Assembly: GCF_902806685.2 (NCBI RefSeq)
Contig: NC_048545.1
Span: forward strand, 2,071,001 to 2,135,000
Direction of reading: 5' to 3'
Origin: Maniola hyperantus
Taxonomy: Eukaryota > Arthropoda > Insecta > Lepidoptera > Nymphalidae
Length of the DNA: 64,000 nucleotides
In this document: positions 1 to 10,671 of the stretch, one piece after another
How positions within the stretch are numbered: position 1 is the first letter of the stretch
Layout of the letters: each line of letters begins with the position of its first letter
Program-made: the position numbers and the translations under genes
The notes under the pieces: model-generated
What the model was told of the DNA's origin: nothing
Database searches by the model: none
What the model saw: the letters and a program-made list of their open reading frames with translations, nothing else

Positions 1-75
1 CACCGACCATTAGAAAGAGATAGTGGTTTTGTAGAGCGTCGTCTCTGTCGTTGAGATCGATAAAACGTCACATAC
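1..75 (+). repeat. MITE-3 family fragment
   Basis: 'TTTGTAGAGCGTCGTCTCTGTCG' sense is shared with the full palindromic copies at 43090-43275 and 57925-58113. It is cut by the window edge on the left and abuts the nested elements on the right. Confidence 0.5.
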
Positions 76-374
76 AGTGCGACCAGTGGCGTGCACAGAC
101 TTCGAAGCCAGGGTAGGCATTAGTTAGGTAGGAACCTGTTTACTGGCAGGTCATAATGAAAAATATGCATTGAGCTATTACAACTGGGGTAAGCAGTGCA
201 TTTATGCCTCTATGACCTGCACGCCACTGAGTGCGACAAGGCTATCGTGGCGAAAATCGGAACTAACGTTGCCGTCAAGTGTCCCCTTTGTTCTTGTTGG
301 AATATTCTGTCTTTGTTCTCCAACAGCGCCCCCCTGTCAATGTCATTCAAGTGCCAAGAGAGCCTTGTCGCACT
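76..374. mobile_element. MITE-2 copy 1, split by a nested insertion
   Basis: Ends AGTGCGACAAGGCT and AGCCTTGTCGCACT form terminal inverted repeats. The same element is uninterrupted at 1153-1306. Here the first eight bases (76-83) are separated from the rest (230-374) by the insertion at 84-229. Confidence 0.8.
84..229. mobile_element. hAT-like MITE with perfect 8-bp target duplication
   Basis: Inverted ends CAGTGGCGTGCA and TGCACGCCACTG are flanked on both sides by AGTGCGAC (76-83 and 230-237). An 8-bp duplication is typical of hAT transposition. A related end occurs near 28450. Confidence 0.8.
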
Positions 375-732
375 GTAGGTCAAAGAGTATATTATTATAA
401 TCACTACGTTTAACTGTAGGTAAGAGTGCTGTCACTCATATAATATATTATATGTTACGTTTTACGAGACAACGTTCTACAAAGCCGAAATCTTTGGTAC
501 TAACTATGTATTTGGTACCACTTTTTGTCTACGATTTATCAAGCATGCTAGCATGCTGCATACATTACGGAGAACTCTTAGGCTATTTCCGCTATAACAA
601 GAAAATAATAGGAATTTAAAAATGGCCGCCATGAAACCAAATAATAAAATAAATTGTTATTTCTTATACGATGGTACGGAACCCTTTACATGCGAGTCTG
701 ACTCACACTTGACAGATTTTTTATTTACAGAC

Positions 733-945
733 TAGCTCATGCTCGCGACTTCATCCGCGTGGACTACACAAATTTCAAACCCCTATTTCACCCCCTTAAG
801 GGTTGAATTTTCAAAAATCCTTTCTTAGCGGATACCTACGTCATAATAGTTATCCGCAAGCCAAATTTCAGCCCGATCCATCGAGTAGTTTGAGCTGTGC
901 GTTGATAGATCAGTCAGTTAGTCAGTCAGTCACCTTTTCCTTTAA
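733..945 (+). repeat. TCAG-tail repeat
   Basis: Begins 'CTAGCTCATGCTCGCGACTT', passes through AAATCCTTTCTTAGCGGAT and GTAGTTTGAGCTGTGCGTTG, and ends in TCAGTCAG and CACCTTTTCC. It ends 16 bases before the acceptor of the first visible CD36-A exon. Confidence 0.85.
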
Positions 946-961
946 ATGTATTTATTTACAG

Positions 962-3900
962 ATAACGAGGATAGCGAACGGTTCAAATGTGTACAACATG
1001 CTGCAAGAAGAGATACCGGGAGCTTTTGTGCATGTTTACGTGTTCAACGTCACGAATGGAGAGGCGTTTGTGTCGGGGGAAGATGAGAAGCTGAAGTTAC
1101 AAGAAGTTGGGCCTTTTATTTACCAGTAAGATTGTTGTTCCCCCGTAGGTACAGTGCGACAAGGCTATCTTGGCGCGTGGCAAAAATCGGAACTAACGTT
1201 GTCGTCAAGTGTCCCCTTTGTTCTTGTTTGAATATTCTAAGCCTTTGTTCTCCAACAGCGCCCCCCTTTCAATGTCACTCAAGTGCCAAGGGAGCCTTGT
1301 CGCCCTATAGGGACTCTTAGTCTGCGGCCCAGGTGGGAGCGGGTGCGTCCTGCGGAGCGGCCAGCAGGCGCGATGCTATACTCTCCATGCCGCTCGGCAC
1401 CCGCTCTCGATAAGGAGGCGTCCGCGCGTATTCCTTTAAATTTTTTGTAAATATAGGGTGAAATCTATAGAGCGCTCTCTGACTTTGCTTAGACTTAAGT
1501 CAGAGTTAAAACGAGACAGATGTATATCTCTCACATAAATCTGTCCTATCTCGTTTGAACACAATCTTAAGTCTGAGCAAAGTCAAAGTGCGCTGTACTC
1601 TATAGATCTCAGGGTAAGAGTTCATTTTACACTCTGGCTGCCCCGCAGGACGCACCCGCTAAAGCATAAAACAAATAAAAATCTGTTTGAGAATGTACAG
1701 ATAAAGGCCTTTAGTAGCCCCACTTGGTATAAGTAGTAATCTTACTTTGATTGTTGCATTTGTTCATGAGCACATTTTAAATTTTTTTCGTGATGGAACC
1801 ACAAATTCACGGTTTCTGATTTTTCCCCTTACGTGTGCTATAAGACCTACCTACCTGCCTCATGATTCTAGGTCAACGGGAAGTACCGTCTAGGTTTCTT
1901 GACAGACACGAAAGACAGACACACAACGAATTGATCTTATAAGGGTACCGTTTTTCCTTTTGAGGTACGGAGCCCTAAAAAAAAGATTTTCAGAAATTCC
2001 ACTTGAGCCCAACTGGGGCGTCAACCCATCGCTAGTCCAATACTGAGCTTCGTCTTCTTGAGTCTTCGCTCAGAATAATAAGGGTTTTCGCCATAGTCCA
2101 CTACCCTGGCCAAGTGCGAACACCTAAGCCACTACCCTAGCCAAGTGCGCACACCTAGCGATAATTTGGAACCTAGCGAACATTATGGAGAACTCTCAGG
2201 CGTGCAGGTTTCCTCACAATGTTTCCTTTACCGTTAAAACAAGTCATAAGTACCCATATAATAATTAGAGCCTCATTAGCTCAACGGGTAAAGGAGTGGA
2301 CTGAAAATCGAAAGGTCGACGGTTCAAACCCCGCCATTGTCGTACCTACTCCTAGCACAAGCTTGACGCTTAGTTGGAGAGGAAAGGGGAATATTAGTCT
2401 TGGCTAATATTCTTTTATAAAAAAAATTGCTTAAAACGCACAAAACTACTCCTTGTAAAATTTAATGAAATCAAAATCTTTTATGTTTCAGGGAATTCCG
2501 AAAAAATGATCAGTTCGAGTTGGACGAAGAAGCGGGTGTGATGCGGTACACGCCACGTTTGTGGACGAAATTCGTCCCCGAAGGCTCCGTGGGGGACCCT
2601 CATAAGATAAATGTCACCGTGCCTAATGTAGCTTTGCTGGTACGTTAGGAATCCATCCTTCCATACTAATATTATAAATGCGAAAGTGTGTCTGTCTGTA
2701 TGTCTGTTTGTCTGCTAGCTTTTCACGGCTCAGTTAATTTTAGATCAGTGGTGTCAGTGATGTGGTACCTAGTACAAAACTGTATCATAAGTCTATGGTT
2801 AAGGTAAAGCCTTTTCATATGATACCCCACTTGGTATAGTAATCTTACTTTGAAAGTTGAAAATACTTACTAATTATAATATTTGTTCACTAGATAATAA
2901 TTAGTATTTTCAATTTTCTAAATAAGATAACTATATCAAGTGGGGTATCATATGAAAGGGCTTCACTTGTGCATTCTAAAACAGATTTTTATTTTTTTTA
3001 TGCATCATAGTTTTTGAATTATCGTGCAAAATGTCGAAAAAATACGACTGTAGGCGAGTCCGACTCGCATTTGACTGGTTTTTTATTGAATAAAAAAATA
3101 TGCGTAATTTTTTTCTTGGAATTTCCAGGCAATGGCATCAATGCTTTCCGACTACCCGTTCTTGACAAAGACAGGCTTCAACTTCCTGGTGACCCAAGTG
3201 AACGCCCCTACCCTGCTGAACGTGGACGTCCACAGCCAGCTGTGGGGCTATGAGGAGCCGCTCATCTCCGTGGGCAATAAGCTTCTGCCTGGCTGGATCA
3301 ACTTCAGTAAAATGGGCATTTTAGATCGGGTATGCATTTTGCTTTTTGCGAGGAACGGTTGACCTAGTTGTGACGACGCATATCAATCCATTGCGATTGT
3401 TAAGCAACATTGACCCAAGTCAGTAACTGGATGGGTGACCGGCTTGAAGGTTCAAATTTTGGCCTTTTCGTGTCCTCCGTGCCGCGGAGAACACGTTGAA
3501 CCATCGATCGGTCCTGGTTATTATCAAGTTAACATCTGAGTTTCTTTCCATCAAAACTGGCTTTCAGCGGCGCTTCAAGACGTCTTTCGGTTGACAATGA
3601 TGATGGTGATGATGAGCTGCAGTAAATTGGCACTTTCGCTGATTTGCAGGAACGATTTATTTCTCAGGAATGGCGATGAACCCCATTAACACCAGATATG
3701 CTTTCAGAAATCTTTCCCCAGTTACTATGTGATTTTCGTATTACTTATTAGATCAAGTTCTCGCTTGTTCCAGTTATATGACCCGGCAGCAATTCCTCGC
3801 TTTGAGCTTGGAATCACAAATGAAGACAAGTTCAGAGTCAAGACATTAAACGGCGCTCGAGGACTGACCGCTTGGGAGTACGAAAATCCCAGTAAAAGGT

Positions 3901-6900
3901 ACTTCTGATGATTTTATTACCACATTTTGTATAACGTAATAAGCTTCATCTTCATCTTACTGATTAGTTGATTCACCCTGGCTTCAATCGGGTGCTAAAA
4001 CCTTTCTTAGTGCGAATATCGACTTTATTGAGAAGACCTCCATTTCACAGTTGCCATTTTCAAGGCCCAGAGGACTGAGTTAGACGTTAATATGCCAGTC
4101 AGTTTGTTCCGTAGATCGAGATAGTTTTTCTCCGTTTAAACCAAGTGGTGAGGCAACACATGGTATCATATATTTATGCCAGATAGTAAGTTCCGATATT
4201 TTGAGGAAGACTACCCATTCTCGACGTGATTAACGAATACATTACCTAGTTTTCTACAATATCCTGATTGTATCTTTTTCAGAACTCGTTGCAACACTCT
4301 AGTAGACACATACGAAGGGATCGCCTACCCTCCAGCCTTGACACCTAAAACCAAACTGAGGTTATACCGCAATGTCTTCTGCCGAATGATAGATTTGGAT
4401 TTAGTTGGAACCAGAACTATAGACTACGGCCCTGAAGCTTTCATCTATAAAATCAATAATGACACCTTCAATATAGGTCCTAACTCTGAATGCCTTTGTG
4501 GTAAAAGATCGTGTAAAAATGGAGTATCAGATTTGTCGCCGTGCTTATATAGTAAGTCTTTTTTATTATTTTGGTGATGATGCGGTTGAGTATAGGTATT
4601 CATATCTTAATGAAAATGATGAGATTTGAATATAGAACGTGCTGCGAAAGGTTGTTAAAATACAAGTAATACAAAACAGATTCCTATCTTCCTCACATTT
4701 GCGAGCATGACAAAAGAATGACCCTGGAAGACTTAATGAAAGAAAGAAAGAAAGAAAGAAAGAAAGAAAAGACGTTTATTTATAATGAAAGTTAAGACAA
4801 GTGGAATCCTCATACTAAGTATTAGCACAATTATCAAAGTCAAATCATTCAAAATACTTAGTTAACAATGTAGGTACACTTTTGGGCTGTCACTTGTTGG
4901 ATTTGTAAGATAGTTAATTACGTAAACTCAAAACTAAAACTACGAGGATCCTAAAGGTGCCCAGGTCTGAGAAGAGCTTCTTTTGACTCCGGTCGAATAC
5001 TGAGTGGACCACACTAGTGGTGAGGCGAGGCGAGTCGTAAGGTATAAGTCCCGCAAATTGTTAATGCGCGTGACCGCCATTTTAGCGACGTCAGCACAAG
5101 ATTGAAGTTTCCAGCTGATGGCATATTTTTATTTCAGATGACGTCAAAATGACGTCATTTCGATGTTAATGAGACATGGTTCCAGCGCAATAGCAATTTG
5201 CGGGACTTATAATTAGATGAAGTGACACTTGCGTTTGCGTCACGTGTATGGAGAGTATACGTAACACCCTCTAAGCACTTCTCGCTTTCTACCCAGTATC
5301 GCTCCAGGTTGCTAAACTTTCGTTAAAAAACCGGTCAAGTGCGAGTCAGGCTCCCGCAACGAGGGTTCCGTACTCCAGTCGTATTTTTTCGACATTTTGC
5401 ACGATAATTCAAAAACTATGATGAATAAAAATAAATAAAAATCTGTTTTTGAATCCACAAGTGAAGCCCTTTCATATGGTACCCCACTTGATATAGTTAT
5501 TTTACTTTATGAAAATTGAAAATACTAATTATTAGTTCATGACCACAATTTTTTTTTTGTGTTGTAACCACAAATATACGGTTTTCAGATTTTTCCCCTA
5601 ATGTCTGCTATAAGACCTACCTACCCGCCAAATTTCACAACTCTAGGTCAACGGGAAGTACCTACCCTGTAGGTTTCTTGACAGACCGACAGACATACAG
5701 ACAGACAACAAAGTGATCCTATAAGGGTTCTGTTTTTCCTTTTGAGGTACGGAACCCTAAAAAAGCGATGGAAAATGTTGCAATGAGAAACTAATATAGG
5801 TTCAAATATTTGTCAATTTGCAGATCTTCCTCTGGCGCTATCTCATGCTCACTTCTTGCACGCGGACCCTCAGCTATATGAACGCATTGAAGGCATACAT
5901 CCTGATGAAACGAAACATGGCAGCGAGTTTGTGGTGGACCCTGTAAGTTAGCTATGATAACCCTGTAAGTAACAATGATCCAAAAGCTTAATTTGCTATA
6001 CCGTGGAAGATGGGCAGGTCGCTTGTTTGGGATGCAACTTGTGTAGACACTTTAGCTGCATCCCACATTCAGGCGACCTCCTCTATGGCGGGTGCAGCGG
6101 CCATCAGCGCCGAACAGGCCAAGAGGCGCAAATATGAAAACCTCGATGGGAGCTTCGTATTCGTGCCTTTTGGTGTGGAGACCTTGGGGCCGTGGGGCCC
6201 GGGGGCTCGAGCTCTTTTTGAAGAAATTGCGAAAAGAGTTATCGAGCCAACCGGGGACACGAGAGCTGGCAGCTACCTTGGTCAAAGAATTAGTTTGGCC
6301 ATCCAAAGGGGTAATGCTGCCAGCATCTTGGGTACAATGCCGCTGCGGTGGTCTCGATGAGGTTTTAGATTTAATTTAATTTATTTTAGTTTTAATTTAA
6401 TGTTGTTTTTTTTAGATTTAAGTTTATTAATAGTTTATTTAAATAATTTAGTAACTTTTAAATAAACAGAACCATTTGCTATAATCCGCTGTAACAGATC
6501 AAATCTGTATGGTGTAACATGCAGCATGCGATATGCACCGCCTGCCCTCCCACTGCCAAACATGCAGGAAAAAGCAGCCAACAAGCAAGCAATACGCACT
6601 ACCACCACGCAGCATCACACAAATCCCAAAAAACGCAGCCAAGCGCTAGCTAGTCTATAAAATATTTAAAAAAAATGACGCATGCTAAGTCAATGTGATA
6701 TTCTTTAGTTCAAGAGGTTACTCACCGCTAAGTTTACCTTTTTCAATACTTTCAGAAAATTGGTGTAGTACTGCAGACGCATTTCACTCTTCAGATCAGT
6801 GTCGACGTTCAGGACGTCAAGTACAACCGGCAAGCCAGATCTTTCTCGAATATGGTCGTGCCTCTCGCTTATTTCACAATTGTAAGAAACCGTTACATTT

Positions 6901-8061
6901 AGAGCGATCACGCACTCATCCGATCCGAATTCGTGGGGTTATTCTTGGGGCGGACCAACAAATTCCTAAAAGGCCGGCAACGCATCGGCGGTTCCTCTGG
7001 TGCTGCAAATGTTCATGGGCGGCGTGACCCGCCTGTTCGTTTGCGCGCTATCTCTATATAAAAAAAATACTGATGTAAAACGTATCTACATTATAAATGT
7101 CATAAGCTACCATACAAATAGTTCTATGACTATTTCGGGACATATTTTCAAGGACTCGCATCGGATAAGTGCGTGACCACTCTTATATTATTAACTACCT
7201 TATGCCCGCGACTTTGTCCGCGTGGACCACACAAATTTCGAACCCCTACTTTACCCCCTTAGGGGTTGAATTTTCAAAAATCCTTTCTTAGCGGATGCTT
7301 ACGTCATAATAGCTATCTGCATGCCAAATTTTAGCCCGAGCCGTCCAGTAGTTTGAGCTTTGCGTTGATAGATCAGTCAGTCAGTCACTTTTTCCTTTTC
7401 TATATATTTTATACTAGCTTATGCTCGCGACTTCGTCTGCGTGGACTACAAAATTTCAAAACCCTATTTCACTCCCTTAGGAGTTGAATTTTCAAAAATC
7501 CTTTCTTAGCGGATGCCTACGTCATAATAGCTATCTGCATGCCAAATTTCAGCCCCATCCGTCCAGTAGTTTGAGCTTTGCGTTGATAGATCAGTCAGTC
7601 AGTCAGTCTGTCACCTTTTCCTAGTCTATATATTTTATATGATGCCGCAGGATATAACATTGACCTGTATACGTATATCACATACATAAGACAGTATTCG
7701 TACTGTCATAGATTAACAAAGTTTGCATTAGTGGATTTTACGTTTCCTTTATTTCTTTTTCAAAGGATTTTTTCCTCTCCAGGTTCAAGCGGAATTACCA
7801 GAAGAAGGGAAGGAGACAATCAAATCGTTGCACATCAATTTCTTTTACATGATCCATGGATCCGAACTTGGCACGTTTATATTAGGCTTAGTAGTTTTAT
7901 TGTTTGCAGCAAGAGCAATCTTTTTAAATTTATTTTGCTCGAATAGACTTTCATATAAGATCTCTAAGATGAAGAAACCATCGAATATTGTACAGGTAGA
8001 AGAACCACTTATGAATGATAAAGATTTCGGGCGAATAAAAGTTTTAGAGTCAGATAATTAA
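962..8061 (+). CDS. Class B scavenger receptor (CD36 family), copy A, 5'-partial
   Basis: CD36-family receptors have two membrane passes and a large extracellular loop, and bind lipids, lipoproteins, carotenoids or pheromones. Visible exons: 962-1125, 2492-2639, 3129-3329, 3774-3898, 4283-4551, 5824-5942, 6756-6881, 7783-8061, all GT-AG and in phase. They code for 476 residues plus stop. The first two exons (cytoplasmic start and first membrane helix, judged from copy B) lie left of the window. Hallmarks: GPFIYQ, LWGYEEPLI, LPGWINFSKMGILDR, six loop cysteines in exon 4283-4551, and a C-terminal hydrophobic helix (GTFILGLVVLLFAARAIF) followed by a short basic tail. N-glycosylation sites include NGS and NVT. 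No stop or frameshift is seen. The subfamily (for example Cameo or ninaD-like carotenoid receptor, or lysosomal type) cannot be settled here. Confidence 0.93.
1153..1306. mobile_element. MITE-2 copy 2
   Basis: Intact counterpart of the split copy at 76-374, with the same AGTGCGACAAGGCT ends and the internal GTCAAGTGTCCCCTTTGTTC. Confidence 0.8.
1338..1660. mobile_element. Non-autonomous TIR element with inner palindrome
   Basis: The 27-base ends (1338-1364, 1634-1660) are inverted with two or three mismatches, starting AGCGGGTGCGTCCTGCGG. Inside, 1468-1612 forms a second long inverted repeat around CTTAGACTTAAG. No reading frame of note. Confidence 0.7.
1662..1984 (+). repeat. GCGAGTC/GTTCCGTACC repeat, 5' truncated
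   Basis: Carries the family core CTATAAGACCTACCTACCTG, GGTCAACGGGAAGTACC, a GACAGACA run and TTTTTCCTTTTGAGGTACGG. It lacks the GCCAAGTGCGAGTC head. Confidence 0.75.
2040..2217 (-). repeat. SINE-2 fragment
   Basis: Matches the 3' part of the tRNA-derived SINE at 22485-22775 in reverse: 'ATTATGGAGAACTCTCAGGC' and 'CATAGTCCACTACCCTGGCC' sense. Confidence 0.6.
2267..2417 (+). mobile_element. SINE-1 (tRNA-derived)
   Basis: The head has box A-like TAGCTCAACGGGTAAAGG and box B GGTTCAAACCC. The body is CTCCTAGCACAAGCTTGACG, GAGAGGAAAGGGGAATATTAG, ending GGCTAATATTCTTTTAT. Six further copies occur in the window. It is not a functional tRNA: there is no clean cloverleaf acceptor stem. Confidence 0.85.
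2655..3090. repeat. Composite intron repeats, two GCGAGTC-family pieces head to head
   Basis: Starts with a short CTAATATTATAAATGCGAAAG piece. At 2805-2895 a forward fragment (TTCATATGATACCCCACTTG) faces a reverse fragment at 2900-3085, which ends in GCGAGTCCGACTCGC. Together they form a large imperfect palindrome just before CD36-A exon 3129-3329. Confidence 0.65.
3363..3615 (+). mobile_element. 5S rRNA-derived SINE
   Basis: TTAAGCAACATTG ... CAGTAACTGGATGGGTGACCG resembles the 5S rRNA internal promoter (AAGCA ... GGATGGGNGACCG). It is followed by an unrelated body and a GATGATGGTGATGATGA tail. It lies in the intron after CD36-A exon 3129-3329. It is too diverged to be a 5S gene. Confidence 0.65.
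4738..4985 (-). mobile_element. LINE 3' end with (GAAA)n tail
   Basis: The (GAAA)n run at 4738-4768 adjoins TTTATTTATAATG ... GTTAATTACGTAAACTCAAAACTAAA ... GCCCAGGTCTGAGAAGAG. The same block recurs at 49527-49700, again beside a simple repeat. Confidence 0.6.
5043..5211. mobile_element. MITE-1 copy 1 (TA target)
   Basis: Ends TATAAGTCCCGCAAATTG and CAATTTGCGGGACTTATA are inverted repeats bounded by TA. The interior has two TGACGTCA-like motifs. Confidence 0.8.
5324..5765 (+). repeat. GCGAGTC/GTTCCGTACC repeat, full copy
   Basis: Runs from AAAAAACCGGTCAAGTGCGAG to TGAGGTACGGAACCCTAAA, with the inner TTTTTCGACATTTTGCACGA and GATACCCCACTTG-like block. It shows the family's complete order. Confidence 0.8.
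6010..6360 (+). pseudogene. Retrotransposon-type C-terminal domain (WDATCVDT family), copy 1
   Basis: Open for 116 codons: GRSLVWDATCVDTLAASH, KRRKYENL, FVPFGVETLGPWG, RISLAIQRGNAASILGT. The domain is familiar from mobile-element proteins in invertebrates. The W-D-x-T, K-x-x-K-Y and P-x-x-x-E-T spacing suggests a PD-(D/E)XK-like nuclease fold (inference). An AT-rich tail ending AATAAACAG follows at 6365-6470. It lies in a CD36-A intron. Similar pieces are at 28814-29023 and 29080-29460. Confidence 0.6.
7192..7400 (+). repeat. TCAG-tail repeat
   Basis: Core AAAATCCTTTCTTAGCGGAT and GTAGTTTGAGCTTTGCGTTG, with a TCAGTCAGTCA end. First of two copies in tandem, same orientation. Confidence 0.85.
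7413..7645 (+). repeat. TCAG-tail repeat, tandem partner
   Basis: Directly follows the previous copy and shares its rare GAGCTTTGCG variant, so the pair may descend from a local duplication. Confidence 0.85.
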
Positions 8062-8167
8062 TTAATTGTTCGAAAGTCGAAGAGAAGAGTCTAAATGTGG
8101 AATAAGGAAATAAGAAAATTTCTTTCTTCCTATCAAGATTAAAGAATAACTAAGGCAAGAGGTTCAT

Positions 8168-8173
8168 AATAAA
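8168..8173 (+). promoter_or_regulatory. Likely poly(A) signal of CD36 copy A
   Basis: AATAAA about 107 bases after the stop codon, in the context GAGGTTCATAATAAA. The same context recurs behind copy B, so it is conserved across the duplication. Confidence 0.6.
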
Positions 8174-8186
8174 ATTAATAGTACTT

Positions 8187-8646
8187 AAAAAAACCGGCCA
8201 AGTGCGAGTCAGGCTCGCGCAATGAGGTTTCCTTACTACAGTCGTATTTTTTCGACATTTTGCACGATAATTCAAAAACTATGATGCATAAAAATAAATA
8301 AAAATCTGTTTTAGAATGTACAGGTGAAGACCTTTCATATAATACCCCACTTGGTATAGTCACTCACTTCGAAAGTTGAAAATACTAATTATTAGATTCA
8401 TGACCACAATGTAATTTTTTTGTGTGATCTAACCCTAAATTCAGGGTTTTCAGATTTTTCCCCAAATTTCAGCTATAAGATCTACCTACCTGCCAAATTT
8501 CATGATTCTCATTTCATGATGAACTCTAGGTCAATGGGAAGTACCCTGTAGGTTTCTTGACAGACAGACGGACGGACAGACAGACAGACAGACAACAAAG
8601 TGATCCTATAAGGGTTCCGTTTTTCCTTTTGAGGTACGGAACCCTA
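8187..8646 (+). repeat. GCGAGTC/GTTCCGTACC repeat, full copy
   Basis: From AAAAAACCGGCCAAGTGCGA to GAGGTACGGAACCCTAA, placed just past the CD36-A poly(A) signal. Contains a small internal duplication of CATGATTCTCATTTCATGAT. Confidence 0.85.
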
Positions 8647-8767
8647 ATGACCTATAAACCAGTGCCAGAGTGAACTACCTACTACTTATGTTACTACCTA
8701 AGTCAATAATAAGTGTTTAAGAATTTTACCCAAATATACGATTCAAGTTTCGAAACTTATGTTTAAA

Positions 8768-9045
8768 ACTAGCTTATGCTCGCGGCTTTGTCCGCGTGGA
8801 CCGCACAAATTTCGAACCCCTATTTTACCCCGTTAGGGCAATTGAATTTTCAAAAATCTTTTCTTAGCGGATTATTCTTAGCGCGGACTTTCTCAGCGCT
8901 TTCTTCGTCATATAAGCTATCTGCATGCCAAATTTCAGCCCGATCCGCTGAACCCTACCCGAGTAGTTTGAGCTGTGCGTTGATAGATCAGTCAGTCAGT
9001 GAGTCAGTCAGTCACCTTTTCGTTTTATATATTTAGATAAGTTCG
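8768..9045 (+). repeat. TCAG-tail repeat
   Basis: Same family, with an extra segment (TATTCTTAGCGCGGACTTTC) duplicated from the TTCTTAGCGGA core. Confidence 0.85.
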
Positions 9046-9154
9046 TTTAACAGATACATGATTTTACGCAGTTAAAATGCATTTACAGGCAAACTGAAAT
9101 TAATTAACTATTCATTTGACTAAACTGCGTAGGTACCTACTCGATAGTTAGATC

Positions 9155-9420
9155 ACCTATTTAGTTAACTTGAAAAATTAAGTGATTGTAAATTAATATT
9201 ACATTATACAGTAGAGTGTTAAGTTATTGCTTTAATAAATTTTAAGAGTACCTAAATTATATTTATTATTATTTTATATGAAAAAGAGCAGGATACACAT
9301 TACAATAAAAACTTTAATGTAATGTTTTAGGTATTTTCTCTAGAAAATCTGCCACAAACGCGTGGTAAAAAAGTAAAATTTAATTTGAAATGCAAATAGA
9401 TTTTTGACAATGCGTAAAAA
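9155..9420 (+). other. Intergenic sequence shared with 25605-26225 (segmental duplication)
   Basis: Blocks such as AACTTGAAAAATTAAGTGATTG, GCTTTAATAAATTTTAAGAG and ATTTTCTCTAGAAAAT occur in the same order behind both CD36 copies. The duplication therefore spanned the intergenic DNA too. Confidence 0.75.
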
Positions 9421-9473
9421 ATTGCTGGTCACGCGCCATTTTAATTTTGTGTCTAATTTCATGTCAAAGTTAC

Positions 9474-9650
9474 GAGCCTCAATAGCTCAACCGGTATAGG
9501 AGTGGACTGAAAACCGAAAGGTCGGCGGTTCAAACCCCGGCAGTTGCACTATTGTCGTACTTACTCCTAGCACAAGCCTGAAGCTTAATTGGAGAGGAAA
9601 GGTGAATTAGTCATTTAATATGGCTATTTTTTTCTATAAAAAAAAAAAAA
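9474..9650 (+). mobile_element. SINE-1 copy
   Basis: AATAGCTCAACCGGTATAGG and GGTTCAAACCCC heads, with the same body as the 2267 copy, ending in a run of A at 9638-9652. Confidence 0.85.
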
Positions 9651-9682
9651 AAGGTGACCCGTACTTTTGACATGGCATATGA

Positions 9683-9850
9683 CCACCGCAAATTGCTAAT
9701 GCTCGTGGCCGCCTTTTTAGTGACATCAGCACTAGACTGAAGTTTCGAGCTGATGGTAAGTATATTTTTATTTCGGCTGACGTCAGAATGATGTCATTTT
9801 GATGTTAATGAGACTTGGTTCCAGCGCAATAGCAATTTGCGGGACTTATA
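9683..9850. mobile_element. MITE-1 copy 2
   Basis: Right end CAATTTGCGGGACTTATA is intact. The left end has decayed to ACCGCAAATTGCTAATG. Confidence 0.7.
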
Positions 9851-9935
9851 TCTAAAGTGCTTAATATAAATTCTAAAATAATTGTGTAGATGTGTACATT
9901 AATAAGAGTTAATAAAGCCACTCTTCAATAAATTA

Positions 9936-10476
9936 TTTATACCAAATCTGAATCAGTTTCTGTATCTGCACTACGTACTACTGAAAAACTCGTCACTACT
10001 TGAACTTTTTTTTAATTCGGATACAAGTTAGCCCTTGACTGCAATCTCACCTGGTGGTAAGTGATGATGCAGTCTAAGATGGAAACGGGCTAACCTGGAG
10101 GGGGTATGACAGTTTTTTTTTTAGTAAACTCATGCCCCTTTGGTTTCTACACGGCATCGTACCGGAACGCTAAATTGCTTGACGGTAGGGTGGTAACTAG
10201 CCACGGCCGTCGCGCCTCACCAGTCCAGACCAGAAATTTAGAAATTATAAAATTCCAAACCTCTGCCAGGAGTCGAACCCGAGACCTCGCACTAATAAGA
10301 CCACAGCGCTTACCACTGCGCCAGGGAGGTCGTCAACTTGACGACGAGCAGTGCTTCCTCCATCGCCTCTTATCCCTTCTAACATTTTTTATTATCTTAT
10401 GCAACGGTGGGTGATCATGTACCACAGGTTCAAAGACTGTTCTAGCAGGAACTATTACTGGCGCAGACACCGAAAT
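9936..10476 (-). pseudogene. Broken copy of the small secreted-protein gene, split by a SINE
   Basis: Minus-strand reading matches the C-terminal half of the gene at 26334-26804: VIVPARTVFEPVVHDHPP, the basic block RRDKRRWRKH and the Ser run. The match to the intact copy stops near 10476, so the leader and Pro/Cys-rich half are missing or replaced. The Ser/Glu tail is interrupted by a SINE at 10008-10334, beyond which the matching 3' end resumes (9936-10007). It sits behind CD36 copy A exactly as the intact gene sits behind copy B. Confidence 0.85.
10008..10334 (-). mobile_element. SINE-3 (tRNA-derived) inside the pseudogene, with TSD
   Basis: On the minus strand the head GGCGCAGTGGTAAGCGC (box A) and GGTTCGACTCC (box B) lead into a body ending with an A-rich tail, seen as T's at 10008. 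AACTT is repeated at 10003-10007 and 10335-10339. The intact paralogue at 26334 has a single AACTT at this point. Confidence 0.85.
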
Positions 10477-10671
10477 GTGCGCACCATCCCAACACCTCCA
10501 GAGAGAAATATCCAGTGTGCAAAGTGTTAGTACTACGAAGTAGGTACTCACTAACCTGCGCATCATGCAAATGACGCTCTTTACTAATAAATAATTCACA
10601 GCTCTGCAGTGACAATATCTTAAATCAACAATGTCTCGTTGCTAAGTATGACCAATCGACCTACAACAGCT

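Noticed and set aside
2267..2340. Possible tRNA gene around TAGCTCAACGGG and GGTTCAAACCC
   Set aside because: Seven dispersed copies share a common 3' body, and cloverleaf stems fail. SINE-1.
3395..3445. Possible 5S rRNA gene
   Set aside because: Only the internal promoter-like region matches 5S, and the flanks are SINE body.
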